Assembly: GCA_033064195.1 (NCBI GenBank)
Contig: JARBJD010000320.1
Location: 17,851 to 81,850, forward strand
Source of the DNA: Blattamonas nauphoetae
Taxonomy: Eukaryota > Preaxostyla > Oxymonadida
Direction: 5' to 3'
DNA length: 64,000 bases
The translations under genes were made by a program, and so were the position numbers. Positions 1 through 11,527 of this stretch are shown in pieces (within the stretch, counting starts at the first letter, position 1; the number at the start of each line of letters is the position of its first letter). The notes beneath the pieces were generated by a model that was not told where the DNA came from, did no database searches, and was given only the letters and a program-made list of their open reading frames with translations.

Positions 1-2703
1 GACTCGCCATCTGAACCGCACTGTGTGGACTTTGGGAGAATGACACAGAATTGGATTGTGCTTCTAAAAGCGATGGCAGAAGCGAAGCTGGATCTGACAC
101 TTCACAGCAAAGACTTCAACTCACTCCCGTTGTTTCTTCTCACTCTCCTCGTTCTCTCCGCTGCGAGCACGAACGACGAGTTGTCGTCAGCTGCTGTGTC
201 TGTCTTCTCGAACCAGTTTGGCCTGTCCACACCTCACACCGAGGCACTCCTCTTCGCCACTCCGACGACATTCCCAATCAATGATGCATTCACTCCTCGC
301 CATTCGCATGAACTCGAAGATTCAGAGCACGCCAACTCACTTTGTCAATCGATTTGTGCCGAAGCTGGTCGTTGTGTGGCGTTGATGTCTCTCTCTGACA
401 TCTCGCTCACTGACAGTTCACTCAAGTTCGCCGGAGTGCTCGGGCCAACTGTCGTTGGTTGTCTTGTGAACGCACTTCACTCGACCACGACATTCCCTCA
501 CTCCTTCCCCTTCTTCTCTCCCGAGCTGCGCGGATTGTCACAACGGCCAAGTGTGTGGAACGACAGCAGCCAACCATCTGCACTCGCTGCACTGACAACA
601 CTGGCCGACATCGAAATCAGCCTCGCCTTCAACCTTTCAGATCGGAGATTGAACATGAGTCCAGAAGACGAGTCGAGAAGACACACCATCTTGATTCATC
701 TCTTCCCTTTTCTTGGACCAGAATCCCAAACCAAATTTCTTTCGTCGTTCCACACATTCTACAGATCAAAGAATCAGAAAGTCCACCACTCTTTCCCTCG
801 AATGGTGGAAGGCTTGTTGGAGATGGCGACTGTGAATTCCTACAACACTCCCATCGCTCTCCTCAAAGAAATGAGAAGAGTGACAGAACTCGTCATTCAC
901 ACCAATCCAGTTCCTCTCTCCTTCGGAAACATATTCACACCTGCATCACCATTCGAGGAGTCAATCGTCGAGAGGCTGAAAACAGCTGAGGGTGAGGAGA
1001 GATGGAGACTTTTGACGCAGCTGATTGTTGTTTCGAGGAGCGATTTCGCTTTTGCAGACGAACTGATGCGAACGGAGAACGACGCCAAAGCCCTTCTCAT
1101 CTTGTCTGTTCCCATGATCCGAATCACCCCTCGTCCAAACCTCCATCTCAACACAAATCTCGCAGCCTTCGACCGCATTGTCGAGTTGGCTGGTCATGTC
1201 AACAATCTTCACCTAATCGCAGCAGCCCTGCCTCACATTGTCGACACTGTCGAATCATGCATCCATCCTCCTGTCACTGAAATAGCGCTTAGTTTTCGCC
1301 GAAAACAAGCCCTTCAAGACGTTGTCTTTCATTGCCTACGTGCGATGCATACTCGGCGTCGTGAAAGAGTGGAGGAGGGAGGCGTTGCGGGGAAGGATGA
1401 AGTATCTTCACAGATTGTCGGGCCTTGTTTAAAATTGATGCAATTCCTGATGAACGACAAGTCAATTGATCCACCCCCTTTCGTCGACGGTCTGGTCTCG
1501 CTGGCACTGACAGCGGATCTCTCTCTTCTCCGCTCGATCCTGCTCGTTCTGCAGGAGTTCGAAGAGCGAACCCGAAACACCCCAATGCCTTTCTCGATCA
1601 CCAGAGCCACCACTCCTTTCAAAGGCATTCGCAAATCATTCGTCACCCAACAACCACTTCCGTCCATCGTTGCCTCCATCCTTCTCTCTGCCGGTATCGA
1701 CGAAATGCAGACTCGTTCTCAACAAAAGGTTCCTTTCCCATCTTCAGGATTCTTTCGTCTTCTGACTCCAAAAGATGACTCGAAATCACTCCCTCAACTT
1801 CTTCGAGGTCTGAACGAGACTCTGATTTCTGACATCGCAAAGGAAACAGCCATGATTGTCTGTCTCATTGTGGTGGAGAGAAAAAAGTGTTCTTCACAAG
1901 TTCTGAACTCTGATGAGTCATCTGGAACCAATCTCGATCATTTGAACAGACACGCGACATCCCAGCAGCTCTTCCTCACTCTACTCGGACTAATTTTTCC
2001 AGTCGATCCATCGCGCGTCTCCGCTTCCACACTCCTTCCACTCGCTCCCTTCCTCACTCGAATTCTCACAATTGTCGTGCCTTCATCGCCGGACAGAACG
2101 GAGCTTTGTTCCGTGCAGGTCGAACACTCCCAACTACTGAACTCGTTCCTCTCTCTCGTTCTGTCTCTCATCCGCACAGGAACTCCATCCACTCTCTCCA
2201 CCCATCCTCTCTCCTCTCTTCTCTCCGTCCTGTCCATCGCTCTTGTCCGTCTGGATACTATCCCATCATCGCTGCCACTTTTCAACCGATTCTGCGACCT
2301 GCTCAATCTGAGTGATCATCGGTCGAACCCAACAGTGAGGCATGTTGTGCTCGCTCTGTGTCAGGAAGGGATGGAGGACAGAAGCAATCTCTCTCTTGAC
2401 ACGTTTCAGTTGACTTTTCTGAATGTCTGGACAGGAGCAAATGTCCAACGCCATGTCGATCGAATGATACCCCATCATTTAGCAGTGGGTGCTTTTCCAT
2501 TAGCCTGGCCCAACCGTCTCGTTTGGGCAGTTGGTCCACCTGTTCACCAGCCACCGATTCACCCTCCTGCAGCAGTCAATGCTCCTCGTGTTGATGGATT
2601 TGGTGTTCGTCCGCTCCCTCGATTTGGACAAGTCCAACATCAACACGATGAACCGTTCCATCGTCCACAATTTGGTCGACCAGCTTCGCCAAATCCTGAC
2701 TAA
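1..2703 (+). CDS. Large helical-repeat-like protein, 5' end outside window (copy P1)
   Basis: The frame is open from base 1 to the TAA at 2701, about 900 codons. Coding upstream of the first ATG (base 40) is supported because the paralogue at 36579-39408 continues in the same frame through the matching stretch near 36978 and for 130 more codons upstream. Leucine- and serine-rich amphipathic segments without signal peptide or membrane span suggest an armadillo/HEAT-like scaffold; I do not recognise the family and assign no function. The last 90 residues or so are rich in Pro, His and Arg and have no counterpart in the paralogue, which stops at GTA TAA where this copy reads GTC CAA (about 2440). 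The tail therefore looks like a read-through extension. No intron is needed. Alternative: the tail is a real domain lost from the other copy. Confidence 0.7.
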   Translation, partial: DSPSEPHCVDFGRMTQNWIVLLKAMAEAKLDLTLHSKDFNSLPLFLLTLLVLSAASTNDELSSAAVSVFSNQFGLSTPHTEALLFATPTTFPINDAFTPRHSHELEDSEHANSLCQSICAEAGRCVALMSLSDISLTDSSLKFAGVLGPTVVGCLVNALHSTTTFPHSFPFFSPELRGLSQRPSVWNDSSQPSALAALTTLADIEISLAFNLSDRRLNMSPEDESRRHTILIHLFPFLGPESQTKFLSSFHTFYRSKNQKVHHSFPRMVEGLLEMATVNSYNTPIALLKEMRRVTELVIHTNPVPLSFGNIFTPASPFEESIVERLKTAEGEERWRLLTQLIVVSRSDFAFADELMRTENDAKALLILSVPMIRITPRPNLHLNTNLAAFDRIVELAGHVNNLHLIAAALPHIVDTVESCIHPPVTEIALSFRRKQALQDVVFHCLRAMHTRRRERVEEGGVAGKDEVSSQIVGPCLKLMQFLMNDKSIDPPPFVDGLVSLALTADLSLLRSILLVLQEFEERTRNTPMPFSITRATTPFKGIRKSFVTQQPLPSIVASILLSAGIDEMQTRSQQKVPFPSSGFFRLLTPKDDSKSLPQLLRGLNETLISDIAKETAMIVCLIVVERKKCSSQVLNSDESSGTNLDHLNRHATSQQLFLTLLGLIFPVDPSRVSASTLLPLAPFLTRILTIVVPSSPDRTELCSVQVEHSQLLNSFLSLVLSLIRTGTPSTLSTHPLSSLLSVLSIALVRLDTIPSSLPLFNRFCDLLNLSDHRSNPTVRHVVLALCQEGMEDRSNLSLDTFQLTFLNVWTGANVQRHVDRMIPHHLAVGAFPLAWPNRLVWAVGPPVHQPPIHPPAAVNAPRVDGFGVRPLPRFGQVQHQHDEPFHRPQFGRPASPNPD

Positions 2704-3080
2704 TTCACTTTTGGGAAACAATTTGAAAAAACAACTTCGTGTTTGCCTTGTGAGGTCAGTCTGGGCGTGAGACTGTGATTGATTGGCGTCTTCCTTTTCT
2801 TCGTCATTCAAACAATCTTCATTCATGTTTATTCCCGAATATCTCTTCTTCTCGTTCTTCTCGTTAATCGTGGCTTGTTAATCAGTTTTTCAGTCAAGTA
2901 GGAGAGTAACAGAAAGATAGACAATATAGTGGATATTCTGAGTGAAGTGAAACGATAGAGAAAGACGTTTGGCGAGGAGAGTGCTTGTCATACCGAGAAC
3001 CAACAACCTGACCGACAGCTCGGTGGAGGAGAGAAGAGAACAGGCTTCTGTTCGTTTGTCAGGGATCCTGGAGTGTCGTG
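2704..3080. other. Intergenic region between two converging genes
   Basis: Lies between the 3' ends of the helical gene and of the first NWDG gene. Short ORFs here show no paralogue in the window and no splice-consistent continuation. Nothing else recognised. Confidence 0.4.
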
Positions 3081-4167
3081 TCACGACCCAAAAGACGAAG
3101 CATTCGATCCCAATCGATTGCACAGCCACAACGACAGTTTTGCGACACATCGACCAAGCGACTTGTCAGCGTTATTTCTCAGTTTCTGCTCCAATCCATC
3201 CTCCAGTCCTTCACTTCGAACCATCCGAATCAGATCGTGTGTTCGATGAAGAAATTCTCCTCCTTCGTCATTCATCTTCTCTCCAAATACTGCAAACCGC
3301 TCCAAGCATTTGGAAACAACGAGATCACAACAATTTTCACAGAGAATAGCAGAAAAAGCTTGTGGGACTGAAGAAGAGACAAGATACTGCATTGTGAGGG
3401 GATGATGGACAGCGATGTCGAACAGATGAACCACAAAATAATCCACAAACGTGATTTCACTTCGTGTGTGTGTTCCGGCGAGTTGGTGAAGGACATGTTC
3501 CACATATGTTCCGGATGGAATGATCAGATTGTTCAGAATCGTCTCTCGAATGGTCGCTTCCGATTCCTGCACACCAGACTCGGTGAGGTCGTGAATTCCA
3601 GATAGTGTTCCATGTTTGATTGTGCGAGCCAGAATGAGCATCAGAGAGTCGTGGAAGTATTTGTTCCCTTCTACTGAACGAGTGTGCGGTTGCATGGAAA
3701 CCATCAGAAGTTTGATTCGGCCTTCTTTGGCGAGGGAGAACTTGTCTTCGAATGGCGATTTGTTGAACCAGTTTGCAAGGAGTGATGACCCTGCCCTGAC
3801 AATGATTTCGTATGGACACCCCAAAATAATCAACAACCGATCCAGAAAAGCTTGGTGTTGGGAAGTGTGGTGGGGAAAGAGCAGTTCAGGGAGATCAGAG
3901 CGTTCAAGGAGTGACCGAAAGCGCATGAAATCCAACAATTGGACTGCTTTCAATTGCTGCTTCTCATCCATCACATGTCTTTCCTCTAATATTGCCATAA
4001 GCGAATGGAAGATCGGTGCGGACATCCAAACAAATCTGGGAAAGAATCCGTCCCAGTTCAAGAAAGGCGCGAATGTCGCAGAATCTAGATGCAGTATGAA
4101 TCATAAAGGAAGACGTACCATCAGGGAGACGAGTATCATTTGACTGTAAACAGTCCATTCGAATCAT
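3081..4167 (-). CDS. NWDG-family helical-repeat protein, member 1
   Basis: Two exons, 4119-4167 and 3081-4084, joined across a 34-nt GT-AG intron (4085-4118), give about 350 residues ending in TGA. The short first exon ends in phase 1 and restores the N-terminal motif FLNWDG. Shared family hallmarks follow in order: a KA-containing segment after a DE pair, a PSSxxY-type segment near the middle with L-C-x-N-R in other members, a hydrophobic PLTMQYL-like block, and a C-terminal RSEGLEDGLEQ signature. The pattern of paired hydrophobic helices suggests an armadillo-like fold, which is inference. No signal peptide, membrane span or catalytic motif is seen. The 5' side faces a probable membrane protein gene on the same strand. 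Function unknown. Confidence 0.78.
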
Positions 4168-4691
4168 GACTCAATCACAACTGGAAGTATGGGAACGACT
4201 TGTTCGTTCCTCAAATTCGATTTCAATTCTGATCATCATGTTAAATGAAATCCCTTGGAAGCTTGATGATTATAGCTGTATGGCCTGGATTTTAGTGAGG
4301 CCAATTTGGCAATTTACAGCCAGTATGGGATCGATCACGCCATGATTCTAGATAGGTCTTTAATCGCTCTCTATGTGTGTGTAAACCTGTTATGCTTTCG
4401 TTTTACTCAGAATTGAGAATTATTACTGGCTGAGTCGGATGAGGTGGTGATTAATGGAAAAGTTCAAAACAAATGGGGACTGAAGGTGAAATGAAGAGAC
4501 AAAACTCCAGACGGGAGAAGAAAGTCGACAAATGAATACAGGTAAGGACTGAATGGAGAGAGATATCTCAAAGAAGAAGTCAAAAAATGATCTGCGAAGA
4601 TGTTGGGTGATTTGGGACAAAAGACCACATAAACAATGTATCTGGTTTGATCTTATCATCAAGATCGCTCTTTCATCATGTGTAAGGGGAG
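4168..4691. other. Gene-poor stretch
   Basis: AT-richer than its neighbours. It includes the upstream region of NWDG member 1. I see no splice-consistent coding sequence, tRNA or long repeat in it. Confidence 0.35.
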
Positions 4692-5312
4692 TTAAGTTTG
4701 TTTGAGCGACTTTAATGAGAAATAGACGCAGGCTTTGTCTGAAGGAGCGATGGAGTCTCTAAACCAAAATAATGACTGAAAGAACGAAAGATACCATTGG
4801 AAATACATCCATTTTGCGTGATCAACACGTTTTCGGATCATTTCGTTGTCAATTAGTACGATCCTGAGAATCTGAATGACTTGAAAGAACTGGTGAAATA
4901 CTGATGTAAGAGTGATGACCAAAACCTGATTCGTGCTTATTTTCTCCTTTGTGGGCCGAAGAGTGCTTTAGGAGATTTTCTGAGCGTTGATACTCCAAAC
5001 GTCTCGTGGTGACATCGAAAGATTGATCGCTGAGAAGAGGAAGAGAATGAGAGGTATTCCAATGGAAAGAACACTGACATACAATATAGAATCGAATGAA
5101 ATTGACAGACGAACAAAAACAGTCTTTCCACGAAGTGAGTCCTGATCAGCCCATGATACGAAATGATGAACTCTGAAGAGGATCAGAAGGCTGCCATGAT
5201 GATGAATGACCCTGTGAAACCGTATTACTGTCGCAGTACCTTCAACAGAAACTCTTATTGTCATCTTTACCGGGTTTTTCATCGAATTGAAAAAAGATCT
5301 CGAACCCATCAT
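4692..5312 (-). CDS. Possible membrane protein, exon structure unresolved
   Basis: Two overlapping minus-strand open stretches (4968-5312 and 4692-4922) carry strongly hydrophobic segments, one of about 20 residues centred on ILYVSVLSIGIPLILFLF near 5050 and another including a YFQWYLSFFQSLFWF-like stretch near 4780. They are in different frames and could be exons of one gene or parts of a decayed one. There is no recognised family. The hydrophobic ORF pattern resembles the region at 44.6-45.8 kb, but I could not align the two. Treat as tentative. Confidence 0.25.
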
Positions 5313-5626
5313 TGGTACACACCAGGCCAGTGGCTGGCACGGTCTTTCTGGAAAAAACAGGTAGGCCAGGCCAAGCCAGACAGCTATATTGATGATGTGT
5401 GCAAAGATCCATCTTCACGATTGACTCTGATCAAACCAACTCAATTGAACAATTTTGTGAATCGTCACTTTTTCCAGACTTTTCAAGAATTCATTGGTTT
5501 GTATTCATCTTTTCACTTTTGAATCGTCATTTTCACCCTTTTCTATCCTTTTTCTGACTCTTCCCTCTCACTTTCTCTCTATCTTTTCCATCAAGATTTT
5601 GTCACATCTCAATATCCGTTTATTGA

Positions 5627-8600
5627 ATGAGTGAACGAGCGTCTCTTTTCCGTTCATCCATTCTTTCGTCATCCCCAGTGTATGATGGAAGCGACATGGT
5701 CCATTCTGCACTTTCTGAGGAGATTGAGACAGAATCTCTCGCATCGTATCTCGAGCGGTTAGAACGCAGTGACAAACGTGTTCCTTGGACTGTGTGTTTT
5801 TTCCTCATGTTATCCCTTCCTGCAGCAATTATTGGAATGGTTTGTTGAAGCGGTGATCGGAGCAGAGATCATCCGAAATGAACACCTCTCTGCACCGCCA
5901 CTGACAAATGAGAACATCCGAATTGACATCTCATCCACAATTGTGATCAGTCTTCTCTTTTTCGCCATTATTTTATTTCAATAGCTTCTCCATCCTCACC
6001 GCTCCAACCGTCAAACGCTTGTTCTCTCTCTTCCGACATCGCGACGATCTGCCAGTTCTTTCTGCACATCCATCGAACTCTCGAACAACAAAACCGATTG
6101 ATCCTCCCTCTTGATCCAGAACAGGAAGATATTGTCTTCGCACACATCATGGTTGCCCTCGTCGAACATTTCGTGGCTTCTGGAGATCTCATTCTCCCAA
6201 ATTCGTCCCCAACCGATCACTTCCTTTATTTCTCAGAATGTTATCGCAAACTTAACAGAATGTACAATCTTAATTCCAACCCATTCGTCCCTGACAATCT
6301 CGCCACATCATTCGCACAATTTGTTCTTCGCCCCAACAATCATAACTCTTTTGTTCCTGCAGAGCACTCATTTCTGCGCAGAAATACTATTGAGTCTTCA
6401 GAACGACTTCGGGATGCTGTGAGGAAGGTCGACGAAACTCACTCCATGGAGATTGTTCAAACTGCTTATTTCGACTGGAGAGAATGGCAAATGATGACGG
6501 TTATGGTTGAAAAGGGCGATACATCATTGGTGTGTTCTCTTTTTTGCTCATCGTTCCCTTCAGACTGATCATTCCTTCCTCCAATCTCGCTGTCTTCGTT
6601 CCACACTCCTCTCTCTCCAAACGAAACATCAACTCCGAGCCTACAGAAATCAAATCGAAGAAAACAATTTCGCCGACTCTTGTCAACTTCAAACAACTGG
6701 TGACATACCTCTCATCTCTTCAGCCATAACCACCCAAACTGCACTCCCATCTTCTCAATCACCTTCCACTTCTCAACACCTCTCTTCGGAGCAATGTTTG
6801 TTCCAGACCGACCCAGTCGTTCGTCATTCCCGACAGGTCCTCTTAGCGATTCACTATCTTCTCACTCGACCACCTCCCAAATCCTTCCCGTGGAACATCC
6901 GTCCTTCATTCGAATCTGATTCAGAACATGACGATTTAGGTCAAACCTTTGATCTATTCGTCGATCTCAACGAGAAGTTTGACACCTCACTGTTCTGCGA
7001 CACAGATGATGCACAGCTCGTGGCCGCACTCCGTCGGTGTCGTGCTGTTATTGAAGAGACAAAATTGACAAAATGCATTTCTGATGTCAGTTCCTTCCGG
7101 AGTCTCCTCATGACTGGTTTTCGCTCGTCCAATTCCGCCGTTCAGTTTGAATGTCACAATCTCTTCTTTGAAATCAGCGACTGCCTTCAGAAAGTCGATG
7201 ATCCCCACGAAGGCCGATTTGTCGGTCTCCAATCGGCGTTTCGCGATGGAGAACTTTGGGAGAAGATGGCACTGCTCAGACTGTGGGGGCGATGGTTGAA
7301 CTTCAAAGCCAAGAAGGGATTTCGAAGGTTCGTGAAAGAGTCAGAGTTCGATTTCAGTGGATTTCTGGCTTCTGATATGCGCGATATCCGTCTCTTTTTC
7401 CGTGCGTGTCAGTTCGTCGGGTCAGCCATATTTAATGAAGCGATGTCGATGTCCCTTCGATGGCAGCTGGACTTCGTTCATCAATTTGAGAAGAAGAATC
7501 AGATACTGTTGCGTGTCTCCCGCGATCCGAGGTTGTTTGTAAAACAGAACCCATCCCGTCTTTATATGACCCCACTCGCAACGATGCTTGGCTCGTACTT
7601 ATCGATTCTTCGTGGCTGCGATTACCCTTCTGCTCTGACTGAACTCATCGCAACTGATTTGGACACAAGTCAACTGAGGTTGTCGTTACTTGTGAATCCT
7701 GCTCTCTTCCTCAACCACACTTCCATCGCCCCCAAACACCGACACTCCTTCTTCCCAATGGATCTGATGTTCGAACGGTATCTCAGATCAGATCCAGACG
7801 TATTCCTCAAAGCATGGTCTGATGTGTCTGAATGCACTCCGAGAAAGTTCCTCTTTACACCCTATGTTGGTCTGCACCAACTCCTTCTTCGCTGTCCAAC
7901 ACTCAATCTCGATCAGGAATCATTAGAAAACCTCGTCTACATGCTGTTCATCAAAATGTCGCGTCAGGAATCCACACAAAAGGACGTTTACAACCTCTTC
8001 AGTCTTTATCCTCCTCCTCGCCTCATCGACACTCCGCTCACTTCACCACGCCTCGTCAGAGACAATAGAATCACCTGGATCGAGTTTCTCAATTTGCTCG
8101 CTGGCTTTGGTGTTTATACTGCTCCCTTCGGCGCGTGCTCGTCTCTCGCCAAAGTGTTCAAGATGTTGAGTCCGTTCGACTTGAATGAGAATACCATCGA
8201 GCTAAAGTTGTTGTGGATGGTTGGGGATGTTGTTGTGTCTCTTCACTGGCTCAGCATTCCTGACTCTATGTGTGCGGTGTTTGGCATCTAACAGTTTGAC
8301 CTCGTTTTTCTCATCTTTTCTCAGCTCTCCCTTTATCTCCCGTCGGACGCTCTATCCTTGAGTTCATCACTGGAAATCTCCTGTTTGTTGTCTCTCATTC
8401 ATTTCTTCATCTTTTCAGATGTCGTTTTCCAGCCCTCGTGTCTGCTGCATTCGAGTTCTTTCATCGATTCGTCAGTGTCGCTTCTGATATTGTTCGGATG
8501 GACTTGGTGAGGAACGGTTTGCTGGACAGTGTGGTGTTTGCTGTGTCGTGCTCGTCGTTCTTGGATGACTACGAGAAAGGGGTTGCTGTGATTGGGATTC

Positions 8601-8698
8601 TCCTCGACACAATCCGACGAGACCATCTCAAACAACGAATGAGACTTCTTCCCTTTGATCATCTGACGCTTCCACCCGATGAAGTGACTGAAGAATGA
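5627..8698 (+). CDS. Five-exon helical-repeat protein (gene A)
   Basis: Exons 5627-5791, 5826-5949, 5985-6529, 6564-8271 and 8325-8698 join in phase to 971 residues. Introns are 34, 35, 34 and 53 nt; the last donor is the least certain. The protein is rich in amphipathic helices and ends with a well conserved block (VRMDLVRN...FLDDYEKG...IRRDH) that recurs in an inverted partial copy at 53703-54720. No signal peptide, membrane anchor or enzyme motif is visible; a large ARM/HEAT-type scaffold is an inference. Compared with the inverted copy this gene lacks roughly 190 bp just before its last intron (near 8262), so one copy has gained or lost an in-frame segment. It is followed after 239 bp by the SPRY-like gene on the same strand. 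Confidence 0.72.
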
Positions 8699-8937
8699 GC
8701 AAGATCTAGAGAGAATAGTGGTTTAAGTCATCATTTCCCATCATCGGATTAAAAAAGCTGCAGAAAGGAGATAATCTAATCTTCTCGATTGAAGCGATAA
8801 AATGTGATTCTCTTGTCCTTTGCTCTGTGGTTCAGACGTATCAAAAACCTTAACATCACCGCTTATTCTCATTGATACATGTTTGTGTTACTCTCTGGGT
8901 TGTTTTTTGTTTTGGCTTGATCCAGACTGACTCTGAG

Positions 8938-11169
8938 ATGTTCACAGACCCGTCGTCGAACGATCATTTCTTAAATGGCGCGACAAATGTACCATCCAAT
9001 GAACTGGTTTACATCCCGTTTTTCTTTCCCAGTTCGACTGATTTGATTTGTGACTTTTGTTGAATCTCGATCCATTTTCTCGTCATACCATCCAATACTT
9101 ATCATTCCCTCTACTATTTGCAACATCTATTTAATTTCACTCTCAGAGTACCTTCTTCTCACAAACAGTGCAAGCATATCGAAGTGGAACAGAAAAGGAG
9201 AAAGTTTCGATCTTGCTCGGAGTGCGGAACAAGATTGAAGAAGGTCTGAAAATGAACGAACTGTTCTTATTTCGTGTTTTTAATATCATTTCTTTGTTAA
9301 TTCCATGTTCATTTGAACTTCTTCTTCATTCATCATTCTGATTGTTTCTGTGCTGTTCTGGGTTGATGCAGATGAAAATGGAGAGAGAATGAAGGAAGTG
9401 GGGGAGATGGGATTGCGGATGGGATTTGTGAGTGAATTGTGTGTGACATTGGGAAGTGAATACTCGCCGTTCTTGTTCGTTTGTCTCTCTTCCTTCCTCC
9501 TCATCTCTCTTCATCTCTCCTCTTCCTCTTTCCTCCTCATCTCTCCTCTTCTTCATCTATCTTCTCCTTTCTTCATTTCTGCTGTTTGTGTGATTGTTGT
9601 GGCAGAATGTGGCGTCGAGTGTGCTGACTCTGGTTGTGGGGTGTGTGTTGCATCCAAAGCGGAAGAAGATGAGCGACCTGCTTCCCTCGCTCCTCTCTCT
9701 CACCCACGTCTGCCTCTCTCCTCCTTCATCTCTTCTCGTCGTTTCTGTTGTGTTGTTTTTTTGCAGCACGCTGATCCCACTCTGTCTGTGCCGGCGACAC
9801 ACGCTGTTGGGTCTGCCTCTCTTCTCTTTCTCATCTTCTCTTCTCTCTTCTTCTGTTTTCTTTTATTTTCTTGTGCAGGCTGGTGTGTGACTCGAGTCTG
9901 TCGTGTGGGGATGTGGAGGGAGTGCTGAGTGGGGGAGTGGTGGAGAAGGTGTGCTCGTGGGTGGAGGGTTGGAAGGAAGATGGGAAGGAAGTCGGGAGAG
10001 TGTTGGGTCTGCTTCGAGTTGTTGACAAGTTGTGTGTTGGACTGAAAGGAGCTCTTCGATCAGCACAGAAACAAGAACAGGAACAGAAAGAGAACTCAGG
10101 GAAGGAACAAGGGCAGGCAGGACAGAATGAGGAAGAGAGTCGAGACGGATGGAGTTTTGGGAGTCGGTGCCAATCGGCGCTGGACTTGATGGAAAACACG
10201 CTGCTCGGACTGTGCTCAGGTCGGGAGTCGGAAGAGAAGGAGAGCTCGGCTGAGGTGGAAGTGCTGACACAAGTTGGAGGGATGCTGATTCGGCACTTTC
10301 CACATGTGGTGAGTGGAGGAAGGAAGGAGGTGGGAGTGATTGGGGTGGATGTGGGTCGAGAGATGAGAGCGATGGAGGAGAGGGAGAAGCGAAGAGAGGA
10401 AGAAATGAGAAAGAAGTTTGAAGAGGTGGAATTGCTGAAGGAAAAAGTGAAGAGAGAAGCAGAAAGAGAGACTGAAGAAAGAAGGAACGAGCACGAGCTG
10501 AAGATGGCTGAGCTGAGCGAACAAGCCGAGCGACACAAGCGATTCATCGAAGAAGGAGAGGAGAGGGAGCGAGAGGCCAGCAGACGCAGAGAAGAAGAGG
10601 AGAGAAGGATAGTGGGATCAGCAGCAATCGAATGGTTCCCAGCAGATGGATACTCGCTGAATGGTTCTGTCTTCACTCGAAGTGGAGGAAGTAGGGATCC
10701 AACTCTCCTCTCCGCCGAGTTTGGGAACGTCGTCGTCAGATTCACTTTCACTTTCCAGACTATCTCTTCCTACAATACAATCGGCATCGTTGCATCTGCT
10801 CTGACTGCGAAAGCGAAAGTCGGGTCACTTTTCACGAGTCTTGTGGGTGGAGCTGGATGGTGCATGAAATCAACTTGTCGATTTGCGATTCAACACGGCA
10901 AGGAAATCCAACGTGGATCAGCGTGTGCAGGTGGGAGAGAAGGCCAGCGAGTGGTGTTGGAGGCAGACGGGCGAGACGGGAAGAGGACACTGCGACTGAG
11001 CCAGGATGGAAAGACACAACCAACCTTCTTCTCTCGCATTCCTGTCCCATTCAGATTCGCAATTGTGCTTCGTGGAACTGGTGATGCTGTGTCGATTGAG
11101 TCAGTCGAAGTTGTGGCTGAGCCTCAGCTGAGTGGGGGAGGGACAGAGATTCCGATGGACGACACATAG
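8938..11169 (+). CDS. Coiled-coil protein with C-terminal SPRY/lectin-like domain (copy B1)
   Basis: Six exons (8938-9049, 9169-9243, 9372-9478, 9606-9707, 9767-9810, 9879-11169) splice in phase to 576 residues ending in TAG. The N-terminal third is hydrophobic and helical, with ARM-like spacing. A strongly charged coiled coil of Glu, Arg and Lys occupies about residues 310-400. The final 180 residues start near AAIEWFPADGYSLNG and have the beta-rich pattern of B30.2/SPRY concanavalin-type domains (VRFTFTF, GIVAS, FRFAI blocks). Such domains usually bind proteins, so a binding or scaffold role is plausible but unproven. Two further copies lie at 23634-27996 (direct) and 48765-53434 (inverted), and this is the only one without a disruption. 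The start ATG was chosen because the three copies agree in frame from there. Confidence 0.75.
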
Positions 11170-11527
11170 CCACAACTCATTCTCTCTGATGTCACTCTTC
11201 ATTCTGTCATTCAATCATTTCACGACACTGTCCCAAGCTCCAGGGATGTACTCGCTTTTATTTTTCGTTTATTGTAACTTCGGGGATGATATCAGGATAC
11301 TGTCTTGAGAAACGAGATCACGATAATTCTCCGAGACCGGAGAAATTTGAACGCCCTTAATCCAAAACAGTCTGTCAAACTTCATCATCTCTGACTTATC
11401 GACCGTGTTGTCATTCTCATTGTAACCTTCCATCATCCTTCATTCATTTTCTTTCTTCTTATTCTCTCTTCAGACCTTCTTTTCTCAAAAATCGTTGAGT
11501 TACTGAACCATCAAAGAAAAAGCTTGA
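11170..11527. other. 3' region of B1 and upstream region of cyclin gene
   Basis: This spacer is conserved in all three copies of the block. It contains a short hairpin listed separately and an otherwise unstructured T-rich stretch before the cyclin start. Confidence 0.5.
11327..11344 (+). other. Conserved hairpin downstream of SPRY-like gene
   Basis: TTCTCCG-AGAC-CGGAGAA forms a 7-bp stem with a 4-nt loop. The duplicate at 28154-28171 has the same left arm, loop TTAA and a right arm CGGAGGA, keeping pairing through a G-T wobble. The inverted copy at 48593-48610 has an intact stem with loop AAAC on the gene strand. The loop varies while the stem is kept, which suggests function at RNA level, perhaps 3'-end processing. 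That role is inference. Confidence 0.4.

Noticed and set aside
9169..9246. A zinc-ribbon-like exon (CKHIEVEQKRRKFRSCSECG) conserved in copies of the SPRY-like block
   Set aside because: In-phase splicing of exons 1-3 uses a different frame (QAYRSGTEKEKVSILLGVRN). The Cys-rich reading is a shadow frame, and one copy lacks the first Cys.
9350..9928. Long ORF with several hydrophobic stretches that looks like a membrane protein
   Set aside because: It reads through three T/C-rich introns of the SPRY-like gene; hydrophobicity comes from intron sequence.
9831..10751. Ser/Pro-rich antisense ORFs opposite the coiled coil
   Set aside because: Antisense of Glu/Lys/Arg-rich codons gives Ser/Leu/Phe-rich frames without stops; no independent support.
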